The notes beneath the pieces are model-generated. The model did no database searches. It worked only from the letters and a program-made list of their open reading frames with translations, and was not told the origin of the DNA. 64,000 bases of DNA. It comes from an uncultured Lachnospiraceae bacterium (GTDB lineage Bacteria > Bacillota > Clostridia > Lachnospirales > Lachnospiraceae). The stretch covers positions 1-64,000 of the forward strand of contig CAMNSD010000016.1 of the NCBI GenBank assembly GCA_946554445.1, read 5' to 3'. Numbering within the stretch: position 1 is the stretch's first letter; each line of letters starts with the position of its first letter. Made by a program: the position numbers and the translations under genes. Shown piece after piece: positions 25,384-34,727 of this stretch.

Positions 25384-25728
25384 ATGGAACGGTCTTCATC
25401 TAATTCTGATCAAAATTCTCATAAGAGAACCCCAAAACAGATTGCGGCGCTTATCTGTGTGATTTTGTTGGCCGCTATGTATATAGTTACCTTGATCGTG
25501 GCCTTTCTGGATCTTGGCGATGCGGGGCGGCTTTTTGCCGGTTGTCTTCTTATGACGATTGCCCTGCCTATCTTATTGTGGATTTACATCTGGCTCTATG
25601 GGATTTACCGCAACAAACATAATATGGCGTCTCTTGATATGCTGCACAGCGACACCTACACCGGCACCAATCTGGAACCGGACAGTGCTGCCAGCGAAGA
25701 AAACCTCAACAGTACCGACCATCCGTAG
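25384..25728 (+). CDS. Small two-span membrane protein
   Basis: 114 residues: polar start, hydrophobic segments about 19-42 and 52-74, then a polar Asn/Ser/Glu tail. AAAAGAGG precedes the ATG. It is one of the few plus-strand genes and ends at a bidirectional terminator. I recognise no family; similar small DUF membrane proteins are common in Lachnospiraceae. Confidence 0.6.
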   Translation: MERSSSNSDQNSHKRTPKQIAALICVILLAAMYIVTLIVAFLDLGDAGRLFAGCLLMTIALPILLWIYIWLYGIYRNKHNMASLDMLHSDTYTGTNLEPDSAASEENLNSTDHP

Positions 25729-25748
25729 AGAATTTTCTTATACCACAA

Positions 25749-25773
25749 AAAGGAGCGGGCACGCCGCTCCTTT
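25749..25773. terminator. Bidirectional terminator
   Basis: AAAGGAGCGG and CCGCTCCTTT around GCACG, between the convergent ends of the small membrane protein gene and pdxT, with A/T runs on both sides. Confidence 0.8.
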
Positions 25774-25796
25774 GACATAATATCCATATCTGCCAT

Positions 25797-26372
25797 CTAT
25801 CCGCACATCGTAAGAAACATCTCATGAATCCTGTTATCCGTATCCAACTCCGGATGAAAAGCCGTCCCCAGTTGATTCCCATACCGTACAGCCACAATTT
25901 TATCTGCAACCCGGGCCAATACCTCCACATCCTGCGAGACTTCTTCCACATAGGGCGCACGGATGAAAGTCATGGGCACTGTGCCAATTCCTTGAAACGC
26001 CTCCTCTACATGGAAACTACCCAGCTGTCTGCCATAGGCATTCCTCCGCACCCGCACCGGCAAAGTGCCCAGCCAGACATGTTGGTCATTGCCAATCTCT
26101 CCTGCCAGAAGAATCAATCCCGCACAGGTGCCCAAGACCGGCAGGCCGTTTCTGATCTTATCCCGCAAAAGTTCCAGCATCTCTAATTCCACAAGCAGTT
26201 TTCCCTGGACTGTGCTCTCCCCGCCTGGCAGGATCACGCCGTCAAAATCCTGCATCAGATCAGCCTTCTGCCTAAGCGCGACACATTCTGCGCCCAGCGT
26301 CCTGATTCGTTCTATCTGTTCGGCAAAAGCGCCCTGCACGGCGAGAACTGCTATCTTCTTACCTTTTCCCAT
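25797..26372 (-). CDS. pdxT: Pyridoxal 5'-phosphate synthase glutaminase subunit
   Basis: 191 residues. Class I glutamine amidotransferase: nucleophile Cys in LGTCAGLILLA and the His-Glu dyad in FHPELDTD; the oxyanion segment is PGGESTVQGKL. It releases ammonia from glutamine and passes it to PdxS in the 24-subunit PLP synthase. The start is one base after the pdxS stop, giving a tight pdxS-pdxT operon. Confidence 0.96.
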   Translation of the reverse strand: MGKGKKIAVLAVQGAFAEQIERIRTLGAECVALRQKADLMQDFDGVILPGGESTVQGKLLVELEMLELLRDKIRNGLPVLGTCAGLILLAGEIGNDQHVWLGTLPVRVRRNAYGRQLGSFHVEEAFQGIGTVPMTFIRAPYVEEVSQDVEVLARVADKIVAVRYGNQLGTAFHPELDTDNRIHEMFLTMCG

Positions 26373-26373
26373 A

Positions 26374-27249
26374 TCATAGTCCCCGCTCGGCCATCAAGAG
26401 TTCTATCTCCTGTTCATTAATGCCGACCATCGCTTCTCCCAAATCCTCTGACAACTCTGCAAGCAGTTTGTTATCCTGATAGTTCGTCACAGCCTGCACG
26501 ATTGCCGCCGCACGTTTTTGGGGATTTCCGGATTTGAAGATACCGGATCCCACGAAGACGCCCTCCGCTCCCAACTGCATCATCAGGGCCGCATCCGCGG
26601 GTGTCGCCACGCCACCTGCCGCAAAATTTACCACAGGTAGTCTTTTCTTCTCATGCACATACGCCACCAGTTCATAAGGCACAGCGAGCTGTTTCGCCTC
26701 CTCATACAGTTCATCCTCCCTCATAGAAGAAATTTTCGCAATCTCACTGTTCATCCTGCGCATATGTCGTACCGCCTGCACCACGTCCCCAGTACCCGGC
26801 TCGCCCTTGGTGCGAATCATGGCCGCCCCTTCATTGATCCGCCGAAGTGCCTCTCCCAAATCTTTGGCGCCGCACACAAAAGGCACTTGGAACTGCTTCT
26901 TATCAATATGATACACATCGTCTGCCGGAGATAAGACTTCACTCTCATCGATATAATCAATCTCTATCGCCTCTAAAATCTGCGCCTCTACAAAATGTCC
27001 AATCCGGCACTTAGCCATCACGGGAATCGAGACTGCTTCCTGAATGCCTTTGATCATTTTCGGATCGCTCATTCTGGATACCCCGCCAGCCGCACGGATA
27101 TCTGCCGGAATCCTCTCCAACGCCATGACTGCGCAGGCTCCCGCTTCCTGTGCGATCCTAGCCTGTTCAGGTGTGGTCACATCCATGATGACGCCGCCTT
27201 TTAACATCTGTGCCAGCTGTTTATTCAAAGTATATCTATCTTCGCTCAT
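26374..27249 (-). CDS. pdxS: Pyridoxal 5'-phosphate synthase lyase subunit
   Basis: About 291 residues from the ATG at 27249 (an adjacent ATG at 27252 is equally possible), following AAAAGGAG. A longer frame to 27279 adds residues with no ribosome site. The barrel carries [29 protein letters not shown] in parts, [13 protein letters not shown] and [20 protein letters not shown], all diagnostic of PdxS. It builds PLP from ribose 5-phosphate, glyceraldehyde 3-phosphate and ammonia. It is first in the two-gene operon. Confidence 0.97.
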   Translation of the reverse strand: MSEDRYTLNKQLAQMLKGGVIMDVTTPEQARIAQEAGACAVMALERIPADIRAAGGVSRMSDPKMIKGIQEAVSIPVMAKCRIGHFVEAQILEAIEIDYIDESEVLSPADDVYHIDKKQFQVPFVCGAKDLGEALRRINEGAAMIRTKGEPGTGDVVQAVRHMRRMNSEIAKISSMREDELYEEAKQLAVPYELVAYVHEKKRLPVVNFAAGGVATPADAALMMQLGAEGVFVGSGIFKSGNPQKRAAAIVQAVTNYQDNKLLAELSEDLGEAMVGINEQEIELLMAERGL

Positions 27250-27367
27250 CATAATCTCCTTTTCAGAATTTTTGCACAATGATCAATACCTTGTGCTATT
27301 TTGCTGTCCATCTGGTTTTAAATGTTTCACAGTACTGTTTCTGAAAAAGAATTATAAAAACAAATAT

Positions 27368-27408
27368 GGCATTGTTAAATATCCAGTTTTGATATTTTTA
27401 ACAATGCC
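27368..27408 (-). terminator. Terminator after the acyltransferase pair
   Basis: GGCATTGTTAAA pairs with TTTAACAATGCC, with an inner TATC/GATA step; the minus strand continues ATATTTGTTTTTATAA. It starts eight bases past the acyltransferase stop. Confidence 0.7.
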
Positions 27409-27415
27409 AGTTTCG

Positions 27416-28396
27416 TTATTTTTTAGAGGCGGCGTATCTTTTCAGTATCGGCTTTTCTATCAGGTTATGTATCAGTAATGCCGTAATGGTGACGCCGATT
27501 ATTAAAGTAATCACCTGGCCCCAGTTATCACTTACCAAAGAAGCCGGAATAAAGTTCTTACCTAAGAATATCGGATGAATCAAATAAACATCATAAGTAT
27601 ATTCATCCAAAATATCTATCACTTTTTGCAACATTCTGTTATGGATTGTAATATCCAGCGATGTAACCAAAAGTACACCAAATAGCATTAACCAAAATGT
27701 CTCATTATATAAGCCCCCATCCATAAAACAAAACACGCTACCCATTTCACATAGCAAAAGAAAGGTTCTCTCTTTTTTCCTCCCCTCACACACCGCATAG
27801 TATGCCACGATGCCAAACACAAAATAATGCAGGCACCCTACAGATAACAAATTGTCTAAATATCTCATTCTCATCACCGCTTCGCCAGACGCAAACAAGA
27901 CAAACCATAGAATAAGAGAATGCCTGAAATTTTTGATATATTTTTTTAACAGCGGAACTAAAAGATAGAAAAGGGCAAAACAACTCATCGTCCACGTTGC
28001 ACCCAGATTTTGCCAGAAACCATCATTGGTTGGCAATGTATTGTTTACCATAAATATATATCTGAACCACTTAACGTAAGAACTTAGCCCCCCCCCCGGC
28101 GTATCCCGCAAAATAAACTGATGTAAAACAAACCAGTACAAAATAACACTATAATACAAGGGTAAAATGCGGATTATTCTGCCCTTATAGTATTTCACAC
28201 AATCCAAATGATCCACTTTTTCCAGTGATAAGAAAGTCACATACCCACTAATCAGAAAAAATAAATATACGCCTTTGGCACCGTGTTTTGCAGCAGACAT
28301 CAGGGCATTGTCCCAGGTTACCTGTTGAGATATATGTACAAGTAAAACCCCAAAACATCCTATAATCCGTAGACACTGTATATTCTGTTGTTTCAT
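27416..28396 (-). CDS. Acyltransferase-3 family membrane O-acyltransferase, copy 1
   Basis: 326 residues from MKQQNIQCLRI at 28396, after GGAGATCAAA; the frame extends upstream to 28477 but without need. Acyltransferase_3 features: RIIGCFGVLLVHIS (catalytic-type His), KGVYLFFLISGYVTFLS, and a conserved RI-RILPLYY. About ten hydrophobic helices. Such enzymes acetylate or succinylate surface glycans. It is the same length as, and clearly homologous to, copy 2 just upstream. The gene is AT-rich compared with flanking housekeeping genes and contains a G10 run (28088-28097), in frame here, coding PGGGL. Confidence 0.88.
   Translation of the reverse strand: MKQQNIQCLRIIGCFGVLLVHISQQVTWDNALMSAAKHGAKGVYLFFLISGYVTFLSLEKVDHLDCVKYYKGRIIRILPLYYSVILYWFVLHQFILRDTPGGGLSSYVKWFRYIFMVNNTLPTNDGFWQNLGATWTMSCFALFYLLVPLLKKYIKNFRHSLILWFVLFASGEAVMRMRYLDNLLSVGCLHYFVFGIVAYYAVCEGRKKERTFLLLCEMGSVFCFMDGGLYNETFWLMLFGVLLVTSLDITIHNRMLQKVIDILDEYTYDVYLIHPIFLGKNFIPASLVSDNWGQVITLIIGVTITALLIHNLIEKPILKRYAASKK
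28088..28097 (-). repeat. G10 homopolymer inside acyltransferase copy 1
   Basis: Ten consecutive C on the plus strand, G10 in the coding strand. Copy 2 has GGGGAAGGG at this place, so the pure run is specific to copy 1. Gain or loss of one base would shift the frame near residue 100. Confidence 0.85.
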
Positions 28397-28433
28397 TTTG
28401 ATCTCCATTCCATTTGTATAAATCAGACTTCTA

Positions 28434-29414
28434 CTACTTTTTAGCCTTAGCGTATCTCTTTTGTATCGGCTTTTCAATCAAATGGTGTATCAATAATGCT
28501 GTGATTGTGGTGCCGACTATTGCTGTGATTACTTTCCCAAAGTTGTTATCAAGCAGAGAAGAGGGAATAAAGTTTCTTCCCATGAACAATGGATGAATCA
28601 AATAAATATCATAAGTATATTCATCCAGGACATCTATCACTTTTTGCAACATTCCGTTATGGACTGTGATATCCAGCGATGTGACTAACAGTATCCCAAA
28701 AATCATCAGCCAGAATGTATCATCATATAGTCCGTACAACATTAAAAAGAGCAAGAGTCCTATTACACACAGTAAAAGATATTCCCTCTCCTTTTTCCTT
28801 CCCTCGCGCACTGCAAAATAGGCCGCAATGCCAAACACAAAATAGTGCAGGCACAATACTGATGAGTTGTCATAAACATTCCAGATTCCTATCACTGCCT
28901 TTCCGGCCACAAAGAGTATCAACCACAAAATAAGGGAATGCTTAAAATTTTTGATATATTTTTTCAGCAGCGGAACAAGCAGATAGAAAAGGGCAAAGCA
29001 GCTCATTGTCCATGTCGCACCCAGATTTTGCCAAAATACATTGTCTGCCGGCAGCGTGTTATTTACCATAAACACGTACCTGAACCATTTAATAAAAGAA
29101 CTCATCCCTTCCCCTGGCATATCTTTCAAAACAAACGAATGCACAATAAACTGATACAATATAATGGTATAATACAAAGGTAAGATACGGACCATTCTAC
29201 CTTTATAATATTTTACACAATCCAGACGTTCCATTTTCTCTAACGATAAAAAAGTCACATATCCACTAATCAGAAAAAATAAATAAACGCCTTTGGATCC
29301 ATAACATGCAAGAGACATAATCGGATTTTTCCAAGTCAAACAACCAGACATATGTACAAATAAAACCCCAAAACATCCTATAATCCGTAGACACTGTATA
29401 TTCTGCTGTTTCAT
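28434..29414 (-). CDS. Acyltransferase-3 family membrane O-acyltransferase, copy 2
   Basis: 326 residues, starting MKQQNIQCLRIIGCFGVLF. The same set of motifs as copy 1 (VHMS, KGVYLFFLISGYVTFLS, RILPLYY, LDEYTYDIYLIHPLF). The start overlaps the tcdA stop by four bases, so it is co-transcribed with tcdA; copy 1 follows 37 bases downstream. The pair arose by tandem duplication with diversification of the middle loops, suggesting different acyl groups or acceptors. AT-rich content suggests acquisition. Confidence 0.88.
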   Translation of the reverse strand: MKQQNIQCLRIIGCFGVLFVHMSGCLTWKNPIMSLACYGSKGVYLFFLISGYVTFLSLEKMERLDCVKYYKGRMVRILPLYYTIILYQFIVHSFVLKDMPGEGMSSFIKWFRYVFMVNNTLPADNVFWQNLGATWTMSCFALFYLLVPLLKKYIKNFKHSLILWLILFVAGKAVIGIWNVYDNSSVLCLHYFVFGIAAYFAVREGRKKEREYLLLCVIGLLLFLMLYGLYDDTFWLMIFGILLVTSLDITVHNGMLQKVIDVLDEYTYDIYLIHPLFMGRNFIPSSLLDNNFGKVITAIVGTTITALLIHHLIEKPIQKRYAKAKK

Positions 29415-30250
29415 TTCTTATCCCTCTCATCCACAGAAATCAAATCCTTCACCACTTCCCCTGCGATCATAAGTCCCGCCACGGATGGCACGAAAGCTAC
29501 GCTTCCAGGAACCGCTCTTGCTCTCTTATGATTACTCCCCGCAAAATTTCCGTTTCTATCATCATCCATATCACTTCCGAACACAGCACACTCCCCGGCA
29601 TTCTCTCTTTTTTTCTCCAGCATACCATCTTGCGGCAGACATAAAGGCTCCTCTTCCGAGTACACGACCTTCAAATGTTCCACATTCCGCTTTTTTAACT
29701 CCCTGCGCATGACTCTTGCCAGGGGACATACCTTTGTCTCATAAAGATCCGCCACCCGGAAAGCGCCTGCATCCAGTTTATTACCGGCGCCCATACTGCT
29801 GATGATCGGAACCTGTTCCGCTTTGGCCTTTAAAACCAATTCTATCTTAGCCGTCACGGTATCCACCGCATCCACCACATAATCATACTGTGCAAAGGGA
29901 AACTGTCCCGCATTTTCCGGCAGGAAAAAGCAGTTATATACCTCTACGACAGCCTGCGGATTAATCGACAGAATCCGCTCCCGCATCACTTCCGTCTTAT
30001 AACGCCCTACCGTCTCATGGGTTGCGATAATCTGGCGGTTTAAGTTAGTCAGACTCACTTTGTCCGAATCAATCAGATCCAGCACCCCAACTCCACTCCT
30101 GGCAAGCGCCTCGCAGACATAACCGCCCACGCCGCCGATGCCAAAAACCGCCACCCGTGCCCTGGCAAGCCGCTCCATCGCAGTATCTCCTAATAAAATT
30201 CTTGTCCTTGCAAACTGATCTTCCACGTCACCCCTCATTTCCACGTACAT
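29411..30250 (-). CDS. tcdA: tRNA threonylcarbamoyladenosine dehydratase
   Basis: 279 residues. ThiF/E1-like Rossmann fold with VFGIGGVGGYVCEALARSG (ATP binding), DLIDSDKVSLTNLNRQ and VDAVDTVTAK, the set seen in TcdA/YgdL. It uses ATP to cyclise t6A37 to ct6A in ANN-decoding tRNAs. Residues about 205-245 carry a variable insertion rich in charged residues, longer than usual. Start choice between residue 1 and Met 5 is open. Downstream acyltransferase overlaps its end. Confidence 0.88.
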   Translation of the reverse strand: MYVEMRGDVEDQFARTRILLGDTAMERLARARVAVFGIGGVGGYVCEALARSGVGVLDLIDSDKVSLTNLNRQIIATHETVGRYKTEVMRERILSINPQAVVEVYNCFFLPENAGQFPFAQYDYVVDAVDTVTAKIELVLKAKAEQVPIISSMGAGNKLDAGAFRVADLYETKVCPLARVMRRELKKRNVEHLKVVYSEEEPLCLPQDGMLEKKRENAGECAVFGSDMDDDRNGNFAGSNHKRARAVPGSVAFVPSVAGLMIAGEVVKDLISVDERDKK

Positions 30251-30424
30251 TCTATCTTAACTTTGCCGGGACAGTCTACTGCCATCCTCCACATATACTG
30301 TCATCGTGCAGCTTCTCGAATCTGCATGTATAATCCAATCAGTCATCTAGAACTCTGCCATTATGTCATAGTTTAACAAAATTTTCGCATATTCAACAAT
30401 GTTTTACATGGGCCGTGCACTTTT

Positions 30425-31030
30425 TTACGCATCGACACCAAGCTGCCGCAGTTCCTCAATAGCCTGTGCCTGATTGTGAAAATGAATCGTATGAATGCCA
30501 AATTTCTCCGCCCCCTCCAGATTACATACGGTATCATCCAGGAAAACACATTCTTCCGGTATCAGTTCATATCGATCAATCAGCAATTGATAAATTTCCG
30601 GCATGGGTTTAATGACTTTCTCTTGATAAGACAAGATGCCGCCATCCATATAGGGAATAAAATCAAGCGCCTGCGCACAATCCGTCTCCGATGCCTTGGA
30701 AAAATTGGACAGGTACAGGCAGCGATAGCCCTTACTCTGTAATTCTTTGATCCAGGGAATCGCGTAATCATTGCGGCGCACCATGGTGTTTTTATTCTCC
30801 AACACTTTTCTTAAGATATCCTCAAGTTCCGGATCACTCTCAATAAACTTCTGCATCACTTCCTCATCCGTCAACACACCTCTGTCATATTCACACCAGG
30901 CCGGATTTTTAACCGTAGCGTTTGCAATCCTCACAAAGGTTTCCTCATCGTAGCCAAAACTCCTGTAATGCTCCTCCCAGGTAAAATCAGCCAATACATT
31001 GCCAATATCAAATATAATTGTGGTAATCAT
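30425..31030 (-). CDS. HAD-IA superfamily hydrolase
   Basis: 201 residues. Motif I IIFDIGNVLADF (nucleophile Asp; the usual DxD second Asp is replaced, as in several HAD-IA members with DxG), motif II LSNFS, motif III Lys in QEKVIKPMPEIY, motif IV VFLDDTVCN. The cap is helical. Probably a small-molecule phosphatase related to the epoxide-hydrolase-like or YihX group; substrate unknown. Monocistronic. Confidence 0.82.
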   Translation of the reverse strand: MITTIIFDIGNVLADFTWEEHYRSFGYDEETFVRIANATVKNPAWCEYDRGVLTDEEVMQKFIESDPELEDILRKVLENKNTMVRRNDYAIPWIKELQSKGYRCLYLSNFSKASETDCAQALDFIPYMDGGILSYQEKVIKPMPEIYQLLIDRYELIPEECVFLDDTVCNLEGAEKFGIHTIHFHNQAQAIEELRQLGVDA

Positions 31031-31113
31031 AATTTCATCCTGCCCCCGGATTGATATAAATTTCTCTTTATTAATATTACATTATAATATATTCCCTATT
31101 ATTCTACAAGATA

Positions 31114-31200
31114 TTATGTAAACCAAGCCCTTCGTATCCATTATATCCCATTTCTCATTTGGTTTAGTTAACATAATTTCTTGCACAAGTTTACATAACT
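31114..31200. promoter_or_regulatory. GTTTACATAA motif cluster downstream of the LysR gene
   Basis: Two exact copies, one on each strand (31114-31123 minus, 31189-31198 plus), and a one-mismatch copy at 31167-31176. The 31188-31200 site reads AGTT-TACAT-AACT, a dyad of the kind bound by LysR proteins. See the matching cluster at 32110. Confidence 0.4.
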
Positions 31201-31203
31201 TCT

Positions 31204-32109
31204 TCACATTCCCCTATTATCCACAAAATCCGTCTCCATCAGCTGCAGCAGATTTCTTGCCGCTGCAGAGAGCGGATTCTTAGGATTGGTTACCACGCTG
31301 AAATGCCGTTTGGGAATGATTCTGTTAAACCGCAGTTCAAACAGTCTGCCGTCCTCCAGATATTCCCTGGCAAAATCACGCATCACACATCCGACTCCCA
31401 AATTGCGCAGGGCAAACTGCACGATCATATCGCTGGTAGCCAACTGGAATTCCGGCTGGATATGCACTCCGTTTTGTACCAGAAAAGTATCCATATAATT
31501 TCTGGTACTGGTGGCCCCATCCAGATAGATAATCGGCATCTTCTCCAGTTCCTGCAAATCCAACATATGATTCTTATAGCGGATGAATTTTCTGCCCGCC
31601 ACAAACACATCCTCTATCTCGCGCACCTGCACGGCGCACAAATCTTCCCGCTCATCAAAAGGCGTGCTGACTACCCCCAGATCAATCTTATTATCCCGTA
31701 AATTCGTCAGAGTCTCCGGCGTAGGTCCATTGCTGACATTCACCTTGATGGCCGGATAACGTTCATGAAAAAGTTCCAGATAGGGAAGCAGATAAAACTG
31801 CAGCGTCATGTCGCTTGCGCCGATATGAATCTCTCCCAATTCCAGATTCAACATCTGCTTTAGGCGCTGTTCTCCCAGCGCAATCTGTTCGCAACCCTTG
31901 GCTACATAACCGTAGAGGACTTCTCCCTCCGCTGTCAGCCGTATGCCCCGCGAAGCCCGCACAAAGAGTTTCGTCCCCAGCGCTGTTTCCAACTGTTTCA
32001 AGGACTGACTCACCGCCGGCTGGGAAATCATCAGTTCCCCCGCCGCCAGTGTCAGGCTTCCGGTCTTTGCCACATGATAGAACACTTTATAGTATTCCAG
32101 GTTTTCCAT
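31204..32109 (-). CDS. LysR-family transcriptional regulator
   Basis: 301 residues, standard length. N-terminal winged helix: YYKVFYHVAKTGSLTLAAGEL, ISQPAVSQSLKQLE, LFVRASRGIRLT. Residues 90-300 form the inducer-binding domain (IHIGASD, YPAIKVNVSNG, VSTPFD). Dyad-containing GTTTACATAA sites overlap its start codon and lie on both sides, consistent with autoregulation. The target operon is unclear; the CPBP protease gene lies upstream on the same strand. Confidence 0.92.
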   Translation of the reverse strand: MENLEYYKVFYHVAKTGSLTLAAGELMISQPAVSQSLKQLETALGTKLFVRASRGIRLTAEGEVLYGYVAKGCEQIALGEQRLKQMLNLELGEIHIGASDMTLQFYLLPYLELFHERYPAIKVNVSNGPTPETLTNLRDNKIDLGVVSTPFDEREDLCAVQVREIEDVFVAGRKFIRYKNHMLDLQELEKMPIIYLDGATSTRNYMDTFLVQNGVHIQPEFQLATSDMIVQFALRNLGVGCVMRDFAREYLEDGRLFELRFNRIIPKRHFSVVTNPKNPLSAAARNLLQLMETDFVDNRGM

Positions 32110-32216
32110 AGTTTACATAACTCCAAAATATGTCTCTCTTATTTTCACAACTCTAAACATTTTTATCTTCAATAGTTTACATAACACTGCAAATTCACAT
32201 TCTACAGTTTACAAAA
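32110..32216. promoter_or_regulatory. GTTTACATAA motif cluster upstream of the LysR gene
   Basis: Exact copies at 32111-32120 and 32175-32184 and a variant GTTTACAAAA at 32207-32216. The first, AGTT-TACAT-AACT (32110-32122), abuts the LysR start codon. Spacing of 64 and 32 bases is close to whole helical turns. Candidate LysR operators. Confidence 0.45.
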
Positions 32217-32235
32217 ATCAAGATAACCCTCACTC

Positions 32236-33201
32236 TTACTTCCATACTCCCAGGGACCTTTTGCCATATTTTCTTCCCCACAGACATAGGACCGCACAGC
32301 CTATAAGAAGCACACCATCCGCCAAGATAGTTCCCTCGATACCAAACCCTACGTTATAGGCAAAACTGTTCTGCGCCGATGCCGCATCAAGCTTAAATAC
32401 CGAGTAAGGCACCACCATACCGCTGTTTGGCAATCCAAACAGGATGTTCTGGGTAAAATTCCACATGGCATGGACTGCAAAGGCGCACCATAAACTGTCC
32501 ATATAATAGACCAGAAGAGAAAAGAGGATTCCAAACAAGAAAATATTTAAGATGGACAGCACCGTGACACCCTGGTTAAAAAGGTGCAGCACAGCAAAAA
32601 ACAAGGAATTGCCCACAATGGCAAACACTGGCCTGCGGGAACCCTTGAGAAGCATCTGGTATAAAAATCCCCTGCATACCAGTTCCTCCGCCGATGACTG
32701 GACAAACACCAGCACGAAGATCACCAAAAGGGAAACCGGCCTGACGCTTTCAAACCGCAGGGCAATATCCTGATGCAGACTGGCTGCCAGAATACAAGCG
32801 CCGTTTAACCCAAAGCCGACTACTAAGCCAAGCAGGAGATTCCTCCAATTATTTCCCGCAGACTTTCTACCCAAGGTTTGAAGAATCGCTCTTCTTTTAC
32901 CGCTCATGCCGATAAATAGCAGCGTGACAATCCAGATTCCGATAAACACCGCATATAGGGAAGCCGTGTACCAAACGTCATATATTTGTTCTATATAGCT
33001 GCCCAGACAAATGCTGAAGATGCCAACCAGGATGCCTCCCAGCATCTGTCCCGCCATCACCAATATCACCGCTTCCAGATACAGGATTGGCAAAGTCTCT
33101 CCAAGCCGCCGTCTTCTCAAGGCATCCTCCTGCGACATCATCCTGTTATTTCCGGTATCTGTTTGGCCTTCCCTGTTTTCGCCACTTACGCCGTTTTCCA
33201 T
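32236..33201 (-). CDS. CPBP-family intramembrane metalloprotease
   Basis: 321 residues with about eight membrane helices. The Abi/CPBP signature is present: SSAEELVCRGFLYQ (EExxxR type), FFAVLHLFNQG (His) and HAMWNFTQN (His/Asn). Such enzymes are Rce1-like glutamyl proteases; in Gram-positive bacteria they often act in bacteriocin immunity or peptide maturation. No bacteriocin gene is seen here. The N-terminal 35 residues are polar and cytosolic. Possibly co-transcribed with purA, which lies 30 bases upstream. Confidence 0.85.
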   Translation of the reverse strand: MENGVSGENREGQTDTGNNRMMSQEDALRRRRLGETLPILYLEAVILVMAGQMLGGILVGIFSICLGSYIEQIYDVWYTASLYAVFIGIWIVTLLFIGMSGKRRAILQTLGRKSAGNNWRNLLLGLVVGFGLNGACILAASLHQDIALRFESVRPVSLLVIFVLVFVQSSAEELVCRGFLYQMLLKGSRRPVFAIVGNSLFFAVLHLFNQGVTVLSILNIFLFGILFSLLVYYMDSLWCAFAVHAMWNFTQNILFGLPNSGMVVPYSVFKLDAASAQNSFAYNVGFGIEGTILADGVLLIGCAVLCLWGRKYGKRSLGVWK

Positions 33202-33231
33202 TTCCTCAGTTCTCCATTCGCTGTTCTACAT

Positions 33232-34524
33232 CTAATTCTGCAGAGGACTCTTCCTGTAAATGATATCCTCCCTGCCCGGTCCGTTGGATACCATGGTGAT
33301 CGGATATCCAATCTGTTCCTCGATAAATTCCACATACTTACGACAGTTTTCCGGCAGTTCCTCATAATTCTTGATGCCCCGGATCTCGCACTTCCATCCT
33401 GGCATCTTCCGAAGCACCGGCTTTGCCTTCTCCAATTTACAGGTGACCGGGAAATCCGTTGTCACTTTCCCATCCACCTCATAGCCCACACACACAGGAA
33501 TCTCATCCAGATACCCCAGCACGTCAAGCACCGTAAAGGCCACGTCCGTGGTCCCCTGCAGACGGCATCCGTACTTGGAAGCCACACAGTCAAACCATCC
33601 CATCCTGCGGGGGCGTCCTGTGGTAGCGCCAAACTCGCCGCCATCTCCGCCGCGCCTGCGCAGTTCATCCGCCTCGTCCCCAAATATCTCGGACACGAAA
33701 GCTCCGGCTCCCACCGCGGAAGAATAAGCCTTACATACGGTGACGATCTGTTTGATCTCATAGGGCGGCAGCCCTGCGCCGATGGCGCCATAGGCCGCCA
33801 GGGTGGAAGAGGACGTCACCATCGGATAGATACCGTGATCGGGATCCTTCAAAGTACCAAGCTGCCCCTCCAACAGGATTGTCTTTCCCTCTTTCAATGC
33901 TTTGTCCAAATAAGCGGAAACATCGCATACATAAGGCTCTATCATTTTCCTGTACTCTCTCAAAGTCGTCAAAAGTTCTTCTGGCTGAATCAAGGGTTTA
34001 TGATATAAATGCTCCAAAATGACATTCTTGGTCTCACAGATGCGCGCCGTTTTCTCCTGCAGCAGTTCCTCATCAAACAATTCGCTGACCTGGAAGCCAA
34101 TCTTCGCAAACTTATCAGAATAAAAAGGGGCAATTCCCGATTTCGTGGAGCCAAAAGATTTTCCGCCCAGACGCTCCTCCTCGTACTGGTCAAAGAGAAT
34201 GTGATAGGGCATCACCATCTGGCATCTGTCGGATACCAGTATCTTCGGCATGGGAACATTTTTGTCCGTAATAGATTTAATCTCATTCATCAGAATCGGA
34301 ATATTAAGCGCCACGCCATTTCCGATAATGCTGGTGGTATGACCGTAAAACACGCCCGATGGCAAGGTATGCAGGGCAAATTTGCCATAATTGTTGACGA
34401 TCGTATGTCCCGCGTTCGCACCGCCCTGAAACCGTACAATGATATCCGCCTCCTGTGCCAGCATATCTGTGATCTTACCCTTGCCTTCATCGCCCCAGTT
34501 GGCGCCCACTACTGCTTTTACCAT
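33232..34524 (-). CDS. purA: Adenylosuccinate synthase
   Basis: 430 residues from the ATG at 34524 (GGGAGGAATTTCAT upstream); the frame open to 34590 is not needed. GANWGDEGKGKITDML holds the GTP-binding loop and catalytic Asp, GGANAGHTI the catalytic His, and TTGRPRRMGWFD and GTTDVAFTVLD are conserved. It makes adenylosuccinate from IMP, aspartate and GTP. purB and purF are about 8 kb away on the same strand, so the AMP branch is split here. Confidence 0.97.
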   Translation of the reverse strand: MVKAVVGANWGDEGKGKITDMLAQEADIIVRFQGGANAGHTIVNNYGKFALHTLPSGVFYGHTTSIIGNGVALNIPILMNEIKSITDKNVPMPKILVSDRCQMVMPYHILFDQYEEERLGGKSFGSTKSGIAPFYSDKFAKIGFQVSELFDEELLQEKTARICETKNVILEHLYHKPLIQPEELLTTLREYRKMIEPYVCDVSAYLDKALKEGKTILLEGQLGTLKDPDHGIYPMVTSSSTLAAYGAIGAGLPPYEIKQIVTVCKAYSSAVGAGAFVSEIFGDEADELRRRGGDGGEFGATTGRPRRMGWFDCVASKYGCRLQGTTDVAFTVLDVLGYLDEIPVCVGYEVDGKVTTDFPVTCKLEKAKPVLRKMPGWKCEIRGIKNYEELPENCRKYVEFIEEQIGYPITMVSNGPGREDIIYRKSPLQN

Positions 34525-34588
34525 ATGAAATTCCTCCCGTGATCTTATAATAGATTCGTAAGCTGGTTTGTCTCTGCCTTGAGATACC

Positions 34589-34622
34589 AACAGGGGCTGA
34601 TTGTAAAAAACCAGCCCCTGTT
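34589..34622 (-). terminator. Terminator after rarA
   Basis: An 11-bp stem (AACAGGGGCTG and its complement) with a 12-base A/T loop and T-rich sequence on both sides, between the rarA stop and purA start. Confidence 0.7.
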
Positions 34623-34727
34623 TCTTACTATATGATTATAGACCACGCTCATACATAAGTAAAATCAATATTTATTATATATATTATAAGATATAATTAT
34701 ATTTTTGTTGTGACTATTCTATACTGG

